A DNA stretch of 64,000 nt from Mycobacterium sp. 852013-50091_SCH5140682 (lineage in GTDB: Bacteria > Actinomycetota > Actinomycetes > Mycobacteriales > Mycobacteriaceae). Made by a program: the position numbers and the translations under genes. The stretch is taken from assembly GCF_001665685.1 (NCBI RefSeq), contig NZ_LZTB01000106.1, positions 1 to 64,000 on the forward strand. The letters run 5' to 3'. Positions 27,114-35,297 of the stretch are shown one piece after another. The notes beneath the pieces are model-generated. The model made no database searches. It saw nothing but the letters and a program-made list of their open reading frames with translations, and had not been told where the DNA came from. How positions within the stretch are numbered: position 1 is the first letter of the stretch; each line of letters starts with the position of its first letter.

Positions 27114-28658
27114 TCATCTGGGAAGCCTGCGGGCGTCGAGCGCGCCGAACAATCCGTCGGCCTTGTTCCAGCCGTCGGCCAATCGCTGCGCGTGCTCGCC
27201 ACGTCCCGACGCCAGCGCATCACAGATCTCACGGGTCGCGTGGGCGTGCAGGTGTGCGCGGTACCGCGCGTAGTCGGCCGCCGAGTCCTTGCTGACCATG
27301 AACGGCCAGTCGCTGGACACCGTGAGCAGGGTTTCCCGCAGGATCTGGTCGGCGACATGATCCCGTGGCGTGGGGGAGCCCACCGCGGCGTTCTGGGTGA
27401 GGGCCTTGTCCACCGTGCTCAGGGCGGTGTCGACGACCTCGGCGTTGAGCTGCACGAGGTCGCTGACCTTATCGCCGTTCCACACCTGCCAGTCCTTGCC
27501 GGAACCCCATGAGCTGGGCGGCAATTCGACCGGGGCGCCGACGAATCCGTCGGCCTTGGCGTCGGCGAGCGTGCCCACGCGCACACCGGCCTCGGGCAGT
27601 GCCCGCAGCACGCGCTCGAGCCAGGTCGGGCCCTCGTACCACCAGTGTCCGAACAACTCGGTGTCGAATGCCGCGATCACGTGGGCGGGCCTCCCGATGC
27701 GCTCGCTCTCGCGGAGCAGTCTTCGCCGCACGACGGCGACGAAGTCCGCGACGTGGTCGTCGATGGCGCGGTCGGCGCGCTGCGGGTCATAAGGTGCCTT
27801 GTCCTCGGACGCCACGTTGCGTCCCGTGACCCGGGCCGGTTTGAGGCCGGTGGTGTGGTCGTAAGTGTGGAAGTCGCGGTAGGTGGCGTGACCCGGGTAG
27901 CCGGATTTGGGGGACCACACGCGGTAGCTGACCTGAAGGTCTCGCCCGAAGGCGATGACATCGGAATCACCGACCGGGCGGCCCAGTGCGGTGTCGCCGT
28001 GCAGTGACGGGCCGTCGACCATGAAATGGCCCACACCCGCTGCGGCGTAACCGGTTTCCATTCCCGGCGCATAGGCGCATTCGGGCGCCCAGATGCCGCG
28101 CGGGGTGTGTGCGAAGCGCGCCCGGGCGTCGGCGAGCCCCTCGCGCAGCGCGAACTCGCGCAGCCGCGGGTTGAGCAGCGGCTGGAACGGGTGCGCCAGC
28201 GGGCCGCCGAGCAGTTCGATGGTGTCGGCGTCGATCAGCTCGCGCAGCAGCGGGGCTGCACCGTGCCGCCACAGGGTGGTGAAGTCATCGACCGCCGTGG
28301 CAGCTTCGGCATGTTCGCGAATCCCGAACTCGCGCAGTCCTTTCCGGCTGCGCAGTGTCGTGGCTTCCAGTGCCCGCAGCTGCCAGTTGGCCAGCCAGTG
28401 ATGCATACCCGTCAGGCAGTACGGGTCATCGAGCTGTGCGGTGACCACCGGCGTCATACCGAGCGTGAGCAGGTGGCTGCGGTCCTCGGCAGCCAGCGTG
28501 CGCAGCACGCGCATCAGCGGCAGGTAGGCCGCCGACCACGATTGGTAGAGCCACTCCTCGCCCACCGGCCACCGGCCGTGATGGGCCAGCCACGGCAGAT
28601 GGGTGTGCAGGACCAGGGTGAACAGCCCCGGCACCGGTTCTGCTGCCGGGGCACTCAC
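27114..28658 (-). CDS. GH57 family alpha-glucan branching-type enzyme (Rv3031-like)
   Basis: The 514-aa protein begins VPGLFTLVLHTHLPWLAHHGRWPVGEEWLYQSW, the GH57 N-terminal motif with its catalytic-site His pair. Later GIWAPECAYAPGMETGYAAAGV carries the probable nucleophile Glu, and VIAAFDTELFGHWWYEGPTWL the acid Asp. GH57 branching enzymes introduce alpha-1,6 links in glucans. It lies between the methyltransferase and glycosyltransferase genes of the MGLP locus and overlaps both (GTGA at its start; ATGA at its end if GT starts at 27117). Confidence 0.9.
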   Translation of the reverse strand: MSAPAAEPVPGLFTLVLHTHLPWLAHHGRWPVGEEWLYQSWSAAYLPLMRVLRTLAAEDRSHLLTLGMTPVVTAQLDDPYCLTGMHHWLANWQLRALEATTLRSRKGLREFGIREHAEAATAVDDFTTLWRHGAAPLLRELIDADTIELLGGPLAHPFQPLLNPRLREFALREGLADARARFAHTPRGIWAPECAYAPGMETGYAAAGVGHFMVDGPSLHGDTALGRPVGDSDVIAFGRDLQVSYRVWSPKSGYPGHATYRDFHTYDHTTGLKPARVTGRNVASEDKAPYDPQRADRAIDDHVADFVAVVRRRLLRESERIGRPAHVIAAFDTELFGHWWYEGPTWLERVLRALPEAGVRVGTLADAKADGFVGAPVELPPSSWGSGKDWQVWNGDKVSDLVQLNAEVVDTALSTVDKALTQNAAVGSPTPRDHVADQILRETLLTVSSDWPFMVSKDSAADYARYRAHLHAHATREICDALASGRGEHAQRLADGWNKADGLFGALDARRLPR

Positions 28659-29428
28659 GGGCGTACCGCGATCGCGACGAGGTCGAGGCTGTCATCGATG
28701 TTGCGTTCGGCGGCCGGGGTGATGTCGAAGTCGTCGGTGGACACCGCGGCGACATCGGCCAGCAGTTGTTCGGGCCAGGGGGCGTCGGCCACCGCGCGGG
28801 CCACCTGGGCGTCGATGATCGACCCGCCGTGGCGGGCATCGAGGGCGGCCAGGCCCGCGCCGTGAAAGACCCCGGACACGCCTTCGATGTGGAAGCCGGC
28901 GTCTTCGAGCAGTTCGGTGAGCTCGGCGGCGTTGAGTTCACGGGTGTGGAACGGGTTGAGCGGGGTGTCGCGGCCGGGGGAGAAGGTGATCCGGTTGGGG
29001 GTCGACACCAAGAACAGGCCGCCGGGCCGCAGCACGCGATAGCACTCGGCGACGAACTGTGCCTGGTCCCAGAGGTGCTCGATGACCTGGAAATTGACCA
29101 CGACGTCGACCGAACCGTCCGCCAACGGAAGGTCGGCAAGGTTGCCGTGCCGGATGTCGACGCGGGGGTAGCGGGCACGCACGTGGGCGACCGTCGCTTC
29201 GTCGTAGTCAAGGCCGATGACCGTGCGGGCGACACCGGCGATCAAGTCGGCGCCGTAGCCCTCGCCGCAGCCGGCCTCGAGCACGTCGCGTCCGGCGCAG
29301 CGGTCGGCCAGCCGCTGGTAGACCACCTCGTGCCGACGGAACCAGTAATTTTCCTCGGCCAAGCCGGGGATGGTCCGCTCGCCTGTCAGAGGGAGGGCAT
29401 CTTCCGGACCGTCAACAAATGTGCTCAT
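28655..29428 (-). CDS. SAM-dependent methyltransferase of the MGLP locus (Rv3030-like)
   Basis: The 257-aa class I methyltransferase has motif I VLEAGCGEGYGADLI near residue 50, the acidic loop VIGLDYDE, VVNFQVIEHLWDQAQFVAE and CYRVLRPGGLFLVSTPN. The M. tuberculosis orthologue is assigned to O-methylation of MGLP glucose units. It is the first gene of the three-gene minus-strand operon and has its own leaderless-type promoter. Which hydroxyl it methylates cannot be read from sequence. Confidence 0.88.
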   Translation of the reverse strand: MSTFVDGPEDALPLTGERTIPGLAEENYWFRRHEVVYQRLADRCAGRDVLEAGCGEGYGADLIAGVARTVIGLDYDEATVAHVRARYPRVDIRHGNLADLPLADGSVDVVVNFQVIEHLWDQAQFVAECYRVLRPGGLFLVSTPNRITFSPGRDTPLNPFHTRELNAAELTELLEDAGFHIEGVSGVFHGAGLAALDARHGGSIIDAQVARAVADAPWPEQLLADVAAVSTDDFDITPAAERNIDDSLDLVAIAVRP

Positions 29429-29436
29429 TGGAAGGC

Positions 29437-29442
29437 AGGCTA
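29437..29442 (-). promoter_or_regulatory. -10 box TAGCCT for the MGLP operon
   Basis: On the minus strand TAGCCT is followed by 8 nt and the ATG at 29428, with no ribosome-binding site. This is another leaderless-type arrangement. Confidence 0.45.
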
Positions 29443-29554
29443 ACCCAGTCGACCGGTTGGTGGCCTACTGGCGAACGGTTCCCTACTGCATGCGTGTGAT
29501 AGTGGTCACTGCATACCTAGCGCGACCAGCTATGGTGTTCCTGCGAACTCCGTA

Positions 29555-29572
29555 AGTTACCGACTAGTAACA
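29555..29572. promoter_or_regulatory. Inverted repeat GTTAC-N6-GTAAC overlapping a -10-like TAACAT, upstream of etfB
   Basis: GTTAC (29555-29559) and GTAAC (29566-29570) are complementary; TAACAT (29567-29572) fits a -10 box. A repressor bound here would block etfBA transcription. The spacing resembles TetR-family operators of fatty-acid genes, but no regulator is assigned. Confidence 0.35.
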
Positions 29573-29639
29573 TGGGGTAGTCGCAAAAGCGTAAACGGTT
29601 GGCCGGTCCCCGGCCCCACTAGGAGGACGAACCAGAGTC

Positions 29640-30431
29640 ATGACGAACATTGTGGTCCTGATCAAACAGGTCCCAGATACTTGGTCGGAGCGCAAGCTGT
29701 CCGACGGCGATTTCACCCTCGACCGTGAGGCCGCCGACGCCGTGCTCGACGAGATCAACGAGCGTGCCGTCGAAGAAGCGCTGCTGATCAAGGAGCGTGA
29801 GGGTGGCGACAGCACCGTCACCGTGTTGACCGCCGGTCCGGAGCGCGCCACCGAGGCGATCCGCAAGGCACTGTCCATGGGCGCCGACAAGGCCGTGCAC
29901 CTCAAGGATGACGATCTGCACGGCTCCGACGTCATCCAGACGGCGTGGGTGCTGGCCCGCGCGCTGGGCACCATCGAGGGCACCGAGCTGGTCATCGCGG
30001 GTAACGAGGCCACCGACGGCGTCGGCGGCGCGGTCCCGGCCGTCATCGCCGAGTACCTGGGCCTGCCGCAGCTCACCCACGTGCGCAAGCTGACGGTCGA
30101 AGACGGCAAGGTCACCGCCGAGCGGGAGACCGACGACGGTGTCTTCACGCTGGAAGCCCCGCTTCCGGCTGTGGTCAGCGTCAACGAGAAGATCAACGAG
30201 CCCCGCTTCCCGTCCTTCAAGGGCATCATGGCCGCGAAGAAGAAGGAAGTCACCGTGCTCACCCTCGCCGAGATCGGCGTCGAGGCCGACGAGGTCGGTG
30301 TCGCCAACGCCGGGTCCAAGGTGCTGTCTTCGACCCCGAAGCCGCCGAAGACCGCGGGTGAGAAGGTCACCGACGAGGGCGACGGCGGTACCAAGGTCGC
30401 CGAATACCTCGTGGCTCAGAAACTCATCTAG
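29640..30431 (+). CDS. etfB: Electron transfer flavoprotein beta subunit
   Basis: The 263-aa protein (FixA) starts MTNIVVLIKQVPDTW behind AGGAGG at 29621. The ETF-beta pattern continues with DEINERAVEEALLIKE, MGADKAVHLKDDDL, and the signature VIAGNEATDGVGGAVPAVIAEYLGLPQLTHV, which contacts AMP. With EtfA it accepts electrons from acyl-CoA dehydrogenases and passes them to an ETF:quinone oxidoreductase. It is encoded 52 bp upstream of etfA in a bicistronic unit ending at the terminator near 31456. Synteny matches Rv3029c. Confidence 0.95.
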   Translation: MTNIVVLIKQVPDTWSERKLSDGDFTLDREAADAVLDEINERAVEEALLIKEREGGDSTVTVLTAGPERATEAIRKALSMGADKAVHLKDDDLHGSDVIQTAWVLARALGTIEGTELVIAGNEATDGVGGAVPAVIAEYLGLPQLTHVRKLTVEDGKVTAERETDDGVFTLEAPLPAVVSVNEKINEPRFPSFKGIMAAKKKEVTVLTLAEIGVEADEVGVANAGSKVLSSTPKPPKTAGEKVTDEGDGGTKVAEYLVAQKLI

Positions 30432-30483
30432 CAGTTGCTTCCATCGAATCTAACGAGACGCGAAAGACATAACGAGAAATCCC

Positions 30484-31440
30484 ATGGCTGAAGTACTTGT
30501 GCTCGTCGAGCACTCCGAAGGTGCCCTGAAGAAGGTCACCGCCGAACTGATCACCGCCGCTCGCGCGCTGGGTGAGCCTGCTGCCGTCGTGGTGGGCAAG
30601 CCCGGTACGGCAGCGCCACTGGTAGACGGCCTTAAGGCCGCCGGTGCCGCCAAGATTTACGTCGCCGAGTCCGATGACGCCGAGAACTACTTGATCACCC
30701 CCGTGGTCGACGTGCTCGCCGGACTGGCCGAGACGGCTGCGCCTGCAGGCGTGCTGATCGCTGCCAGCGCCGATGGCAAGGAGATCGCCGGACGGCTCGC
30801 GGCCCGCATCGGTTCGGGTCTGCTGGTCGACGTGATCGAGGTCCGCGGAGGCGCGGTGGGCGTCCACAGCATCTTCGGTGGCGCGTACACCGTCGAAGCG
30901 CAGGTCACCAGCGACACCCCGGTCATCACCGTGCGCCCCGGCTCGATCGAAGCCGCCCCCGCCGACGGTGCCGGTGAGGTCGTCAACGTCGAGGTTCCGG
31001 CCCAGGCCGAGAACGCCACGAAGATCACCAAGCGCGAGCCCGCCGTGGCCGGCGACCGCCCCGAACTCACCGAGGCCACTGTCGTGGTCGCCGGTGGTCG
31101 TGGCGTCGGCAGCGCGGAGAACTTCGCCATCGTCGAGGCGCTCGCCGACTCGCTCGGTGCCGCCGTCGGTGCCTCGCGTGCCGCGGTCGACTCGGGCTAC
31201 TACCCGGGCCAGTTCCAGGTCGGTCAGACCGGTAAGACCGTGTCGCCGCAGCTGTACATCGCGCTGGGCATCTCCGGAGCGATCCAGCACCGCGCAGGCA
31301 TGCAGACGTCGAAGACGATCGTCGCGGTGAACAAGGACGAAGAGGCGCCGATCTTCGAGATCGCCGACCTCGGCATCGTCGGTGACCTGTTCAAGGTCAC
31401 CCCGCAGCTCACCGAGGCCGTCCAGGCTCGCAAGGGCTGA
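30484..31440 (+). CDS. etfA: Electron transfer flavoprotein alpha subunit
   Basis: The 318-aa FixB protein has the N-terminal ETF domain ([18 protein letters not shown]) and the FAD-binding C-terminal domain (about 195-315): [84 protein letters not shown]. These contact FAD in ETF structures. It pairs with EtfB to carry electrons from beta-oxidation to the respiratory chain. A strong intrinsic terminator follows 16 bp after the stop. Confidence 0.95.
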   Translation: MAEVLVLVEHSEGALKKVTAELITAARALGEPAAVVVGKPGTAAPLVDGLKAAGAAKIYVAESDDAENYLITPVVDVLAGLAETAAPAGVLIAASADGKEIAGRLAARIGSGLLVDVIEVRGGAVGVHSIFGGAYTVEAQVTSDTPVITVRPGSIEAAPADGAGEVVNVEVPAQAENATKITKREPAVAGDRPELTEATVVVAGGRGVGSAENFAIVEALADSLGAAVGASRAAVDSGYYPGQFQVGQTGKTVSPQLYIALGISGAIQHRAGMQTSKTIVAVNKDEEAPIFEIADLGIVGDLFKVTPQLTEAVQARKG

Positions 31441-31455
31441 TTCTCGAGTAGTACG

Positions 31456-31489
31456 AAAACCCCGGCGCATCCGATGCGCCGGGGTTTTT
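31456..31489 (+). terminator. Intrinsic terminator after etfBA
   Basis: A 15-bp stem (AAAACCCCGGCGCAT, 31456-31470) pairs exactly with ATGCGCCGGGGTTTT (31474-31488) around a CCG loop and ends in TTTTT. It is the only textbook Rho-independent terminator I see in the window. Confidence 0.9.
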
Positions 31490-31662
31490 CGTTGTGCGCA
31501 TTCCGCTGCACGCCACCGAGGACTACGAACTTTCCAGGGTTTCAATCCGGCCGTGCGCTGCCAGGCTGGATGTCGTGACCGGGTCGCTGAAGATCCCGGC
31601 CGCGAGGTGTTCGGGTGGATCCTCGTCGTGGTGGGACCACGCCAGAGAAAGGTGTTCGCACA

Positions 31663-32397
31663 ATGAAAATCACAGTGATCGGTGCCAGCGGCCAGATCGG
31701 TTCGCGGGTGGTGCGGTTGCTCACCGAGGCCGGCCACGACGTGGTGGCTGCCTCCCTGTCGTCGGGCGCCAACGTCGTCACCGGTGAGGGCCTGGTGGCG
31801 GCGCTCAGCGGCGCCGAGGTCCTCGTCGACGTCGTCAACTCACCGTCGTTCGACGACGGACCGGTGATGGACTTCTTCACCGCGTCCGCACGCAACTTGG
31901 CCGCCGCCGCGCAGGAGACGGGTGTCGGGAACTACGTCGCGCTGTCCATCGTCGGGGCAGACGGCTTACCCGACAGCGGGTACATGCGGGCCAAGGTGGC
32001 CCAGGAGAAGATCATCACCGAATCCGGCCTGCCGTACACGATCGTGCGCGCCACCCAGTTCCAGGAGTTCGCCGAGGCGATCACCGACACCCTCGTGGTC
32101 GGCGACGAGGTGCGCGTTCCCGACGCCCGGATCCAGTTGATCTCGGTCGACGATGTCGCCGCCGAGGTGGCCAAGGCCGCCCAGGCCGCGCCCCTCAACG
32201 GAATCGTCAACATCGGTGGACCCGAGAAGCTGTCGTTCGCGGACATGGCCCGTGCGGTGCTTGCCCAGCGCGGTGATGACAAGCCGGTGGTGATCGACCC
32301 GCAGGCTACCTATTTCGGAACCGCCGTCGACGACAACAGCCTCGTCACCGGTGACGACGGAATTCTCGGCCAAACCCACTGGGTTGCGGGGCGCTGA
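31663..32397 (+). CDS. NmrA/SDR-type NAD(P)-binding oxidoreductase
   Basis: The 244-aa protein begins MKITVIGASGQIGSRVVRLL, an atypical-SDR GxxGxxG Rossmann loop, at an ATG behind AGAAAGG. Residues YVALSIVGADGLP and YMRAKVAQEKII resemble the NmrA/TMR group, in which the usual Tyr-Lys catalytic pair may be absent, and YTIVRATQF is a family motif. The substrate is unknown; NAD(P)H-quinone reductase or redox sensing are possible. It begins a three-gene cassette with the cupin and nitroreductase genes (gaps of 1 bp and overlap TGATG) that separates etfA from the acyltransferase pair. Confidence 0.82.
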   Translation: MKITVIGASGQIGSRVVRLLTEAGHDVVAASLSSGANVVTGEGLVAALSGAEVLVDVVNSPSFDDGPVMDFFTASARNLAAAAQETGVGNYVALSIVGADGLPDSGYMRAKVAQEKIITESGLPYTIVRATQFQEFAEAITDTLVVGDEVRVPDARIQLISVDDVAAEVAKAAQAAPLNGIVNIGGPEKLSFADMARAVLAQRGDDKPVVIDPQATYFGTAVDDNSLVTGDDGILGQTHWVAGR

Positions 32398-32398
32398 C

Positions 32399-32809
32399 AT
32401 GACCATTTCCGCAGAGCGTGAAAAAGCGCTGCATGACGCCATGACCGTGCTCCAGACGGTCAAGCCGCCGTTCATTCCGGCCGACGCCGAGGTGATGACG
32501 ACGATCATCGAATGGCCCGCCGGGTCACCCGGGGCGCCGCCACATCGTCATCCCGCCGGACCCGCATTCGGCTATGTGCTGGAAGGAGAGATGCTCTTCG
32601 AACTGGAGGGCGAGGCTCCGCGGGTGATCAAGGCGGGCGAGGCGTTTTGGGAGCCCGGCGGCGACGTGATCCACTACTCCGACGCCAACAATCGGGACGA
32701 CGTACCGCTGCGCTTCCTGGTCAACATGCTGTGCGTGCCCGGCCAACCGATGCTCGTCGTGGTCGATGACGACGAACTCGAGGCCCGCAAGGACCGACGA
32801 GTCCGCTGA
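32399..32809 (+). CDS. Cupin-domain protein
   Basis: The 136-aa protein has one conserved cupin barrel: APPHRHPAGPAFGYVLEGEMLFELEGEA (metal ligands His, His and Glu of motif 1) and WEPGGDVIHYSDANN (motif 2 His). Start ATG 32399 lies one base after the previous stop. Single-domain cupins of this type may be dioxygenases, isomerases or sensors. The neighbours suggest a role in detoxification or modification of a small redox-active compound. Confidence 0.82.
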   Translation: MTISAEREKALHDAMTVLQTVKPPFIPADAEVMTTIIEWPAGSPGAPPHRHPAGPAFGYVLEGEMLFELEGEAPRVIKAGEAFWEPGGDVIHYSDANNRDDVPLRFLVNMLCVPGQPMLVVVDDDELEARKDRRVR

Positions 32810-33468
32810 TGGCCGAGTTCTCCGACGTCGTCCGGTCGCGGCGATCATCGCGAATGTTCTTGCCGGACAAGCCTGTTCCGCGCGAGCTGCTCCTTGAGGC
32901 GCTTGCGTTGGCGATCCGGGCGCCGTCGAACTCCAACACCCAGCCGTGGCATGTGTTCTTCGCCACCGGTGAGCGGCGCGTCCGTCTGGTCGACGCGCTG
33001 CTCACCGCGGTCGACACCACGCCCCCGGCGGTGGGTACCGCTGGGCTACCGTCCCGATTCGCCCACCTGCGCCGGGAGAGTGGGGCTCTGGTGTACGGCG
33101 CCATGGGAATCGCTCGTGACGATGCCGAGGGCCGCTGGGCGGCGCAGCGACGAAACTGGGAGTTCTTCCACGCGCCGGTTGCCGGGGTGGTGTGCATGCA
33201 CCGCGATTTCGGCAATGTGGACGCGATGGGCGTCGGGATGTTTCTGCAGACGCTGATGCTGGCGTTGAACGAGCGGGGTCTGGGTAGTTGCGCGCAGGTG
33301 TCGATCGGGTTCTATCCCGACGTTCTACGTGAACAACTCGATATCCCAAGCGATCTGACGATCCTGTGCGGGCTCTCCATCGGTTACGTGGACGAGGCAT
33401 TTCCCGCCAACCACCTGGACACACCGCGCAATCCGGTCAGTGAGAACGTGGTGTTTCTCGACGACTGA
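32809..33468 (+). CDS. Nitroreductase-family FMN oxidoreductase
   Basis: The 219-aa enzyme begins FSDVVRSRRSSRMFLPDKPVPREL, the N-terminal FMN phosphate motif RRSSR, then AIRAPSNSNTQPWHVFF, the second FMN contact typical of the family. GMGVGMFLQTLMLALNERGLGSCAQ and ILCGLSIGY are also conserved. It reduces quinones or nitro compounds using NAD(P)H and works as a homodimer. ATG 32809 overlaps the cupin stop (TGATG). It closes the cassette. Confidence 0.88.
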   Translation: MAEFSDVVRSRRSSRMFLPDKPVPRELLLEALALAIRAPSNSNTQPWHVFFATGERRVRLVDALLTAVDTTPPAVGTAGLPSRFAHLRRESGALVYGAMGIARDDAEGRWAAQRRNWEFFHAPVAGVVCMHRDFGNVDAMGVGMFLQTLMLALNERGLGSCAQVSIGFYPDVLREQLDIPSDLTILCGLSIGYVDEAFPANHLDTPRNPVSENVVFLDD

Positions 33469-33556
33469 GCGCCCAGTCCAATTCGTCACCTAGCGATCAC
33501 GGACATGTCACGCTGGCGACGCCATCCGGCGACCCGGCTGGGCGACCGTGCTGGTT

Positions 33557-34393
33557 ATGAGCACTTCATCTGTACTCATCGCCGCAGACCGTCCTACCCC
33601 GTCGGCGGATTCGCCGCGCTATTCGCTGTTGTTGTCCACCGATGCCGAGCTCATCGACGCAGCGCAACGGCTGCGTCACGACGTGTTCACCGCAGAGCCG
33701 GGATTCGCCTTGGCCGGTGCGATCGATGGCCGGGACGCCGACCGGTTCGACGAGTACTGCGATCACCTGCTGGTGCAGGACGAGGACTCCGGTGAACTGG
33801 TCGGCTGCTACCGCATGCTGCCGCCGCCGGGCGCGATCGCTGCGGGCGGGCTCTACACCGCCACCGAATTCGATGTGACGGGTCTCGACGCGCTGCGCCC
33901 GTCGCTCGTGGAGATGGGCCGCGCTGTGGTGCGGAGCGACCACCGTAACGGCGCTGTGGTCCTGCTGATGTGGGCGGGCATCCTGGCCTACCTGGACCGC
34001 TGCGGCTACGACTACGTCACCGGCTGTGTCTCCGTGCCGACGGCGGGCACTGCCGACGGCCCTCCCGGCACCCAGATCCGCGGCGTGCGCGACTTCGTGC
34101 GCCGCCGCCACGCTGCGCCGCAGGAGTTCACCGTGTACCCGTACCGGCCCGTCGTGCTCGACGGCAAGGGTCTCGACGACATCGACCCGCCGTCGCGCAC
34201 CTCGGTGCCGCCGCTGATGCGCGGCTACCTGCGGCTGGGCGCTCAGGTGTGCGGCGAACCGGCCCACGATCCCGACTTCGGGGTGGGCGACTTCCCGGCC
34301 CTGCTCGACAAGCGCCGGGCCGACGTCCGCTATCTCAAACGCTTGCGTTCTGTGTCGGCGGCAGCCGATATGGCCGATGGGATGGGGTCGTGA
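33557..34393 (+). CDS. OlsB-like acyltransferase (GNAT, Acetyltransf_5 type; Rv3027c-like)
   Basis: The 278-aa protein has AAQRLRHDVFTAEPGFALAG and RFDEYCDHLLVQDEDSGELVGCYRML, then LVEMGRAVVRSDHRNGAVVLLMWAGILAYL. This is the pattern of OlsB ornithine N-acyltransferases, whose fold resembles acyl-homoserine-lactone synthases. OlsB attaches a 3-hydroxyacyl chain to ornithine from acyl-ACP. The coupled downstream PlsC-type gene would act as OlsA. ATG 33557 is preferred to GTG 33548, neither with a clear ribosome-binding site. Ornithine lipid synthesis is inference from the pair. Confidence 0.75.
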   Translation: MSTSSVLIAADRPTPSADSPRYSLLLSTDAELIDAAQRLRHDVFTAEPGFALAGAIDGRDADRFDEYCDHLLVQDEDSGELVGCYRMLPPPGAIAAGGLYTATEFDVTGLDALRPSLVEMGRAVVRSDHRNGAVVLLMWAGILAYLDRCGYDYVTGCVSVPTAGTADGPPGTQIRGVRDFVRRRHAAPQEFTVYPYRPVVLDGKGLDDIDPPSRTSVPPLMRGYLRLGAQVCGEPAHDPDFGVGDFPALLDKRRADVRYLKRLRSVSAAADMADGMGS

Positions 34394-35250
34394 CCACCCC
34401 CACGGGCGGACAAACCGGGACCCGCGAGCACTCGTGGCTGCCCAAGGCCTCGTGTGATGCCAGCTGTGTGCAGGCAGGCAGTGCCGACACCGGCCGTCGG
34501 CCGGTCGTATGGGTCCGCACCACCGTGCGGATCGTCATGGCGCTGCTCCTGGCGCCCGGTGTGCCGCTCCTGGCCGTGCCGCTGCCCGGACGCTCGCATG
34601 TCCAGCGGTTCTACTGCCGAATGATGCTGCGGTGCTTCGGTGTGCGCATCAGCGTGTCGGGTGGGCCGATCCGCAACCTGCAGGGCGTGCTGGTGGTCAG
34701 TGGCCATGTGTCCTGGCTGGACATCTTCACGATCGGGGCGGTGCTGCCGGGGTCCTTCGTGGCCCGCGCCGACCTGATCGAGTGGCCCGCACTGGGCCGG
34801 CTGGCCCGCATCATGAAGGTCATTCCGATCGACCGGGGCAGCCTGCGCCGGCTGCCCGCTGTGGTGGACACCGTCGCGCAGCGCTTGACCGAGGGCCACA
34901 CCGTGGTGGCGTTCCCCGAGGGCACCACCTGGTGCGGGCTGGCCTACGGGCAGTTCCGCCCGGCGATGTTCCAGGCCGCCATCGACGCGGCCCGGCCCGT
35001 GCAGCCGCTGCGGCTGACCTACCGGCACCGCGACGGCCGCCAGTCCACCGTGCCTGCCTTCGTCGGGGAGGACACCCTGCTTTCGTCGGTCCGGCGCGTC
35101 ATCACCGCACGTCGCACGGTGTGTCACGTGCACGTCGGTTCGCTGCAGCTGCCTGGAGAGGACCGTCGCGATCTGGCCGCGCGCTGCGAAGCCGCGGTGC
35201 GTTCCGAGCAGACTCTGCCGACCGCACCCGCTCACATGCTGGTGGCCTGA
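34390..35250 (+). CDS. PlsC/OlsA-like lysophospholipid acyltransferase (Rv3026c-like)
   Basis: The 286-aa protein starts GTG 34390, overlapping the previous stop (GTGA). A hydrophobic helix at about 40-58 ([21 protein letters not shown]) anchors it. The acyltransferase motifs are GHVSWLDIF (HX4D catalytic pair), IPIDRG and FPEGTTWCG. It would acylate a lyso-lipid from acyl-ACP or acyl-CoA; next to the OlsB-like gene that lipid may be lyso-ornithine lipid, but 1-acylglycerol-3-phosphate is possible. Confidence 0.85.
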   Translation: MTTPTGGQTGTREHSWLPKASCDASCVQAGSADTGRRPVVWVRTTVRIVMALLLAPGVPLLAVPLPGRSHVQRFYCRMMLRCFGVRISVSGGPIRNLQGVLVVSGHVSWLDIFTIGAVLPGSFVARADLIEWPALGRLARIMKVIPIDRGSLRRLPAVVDTVAQRLTEGHTVVAFPEGTTWCGLAYGQFRPAMFQAAIDAARPVQPLRLTYRHRDGRQSTVPAFVGEDTLLSSVRRVITARRTVCHVHVGSLQLPGEDRRDLAARCEAAVRSEQTLPTAPAHMLVA

Positions 35251-35282
35251 CCGGCAATTCGGGGCGCTCGCCGGGTGGCGGC

Positions 35283-35288
35283 TATCCT
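35283..35288 (+). promoter_or_regulatory. -10 box TATCCT for iscS-mnmA
   Basis: TATCCT ends 9 nt before the ATG at 35298, with no Shine-Dalgarno. A leaderless transcript for iscS is likely. Confidence 0.5.
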
Positions 35289-35297
35289 GGGAACGTT

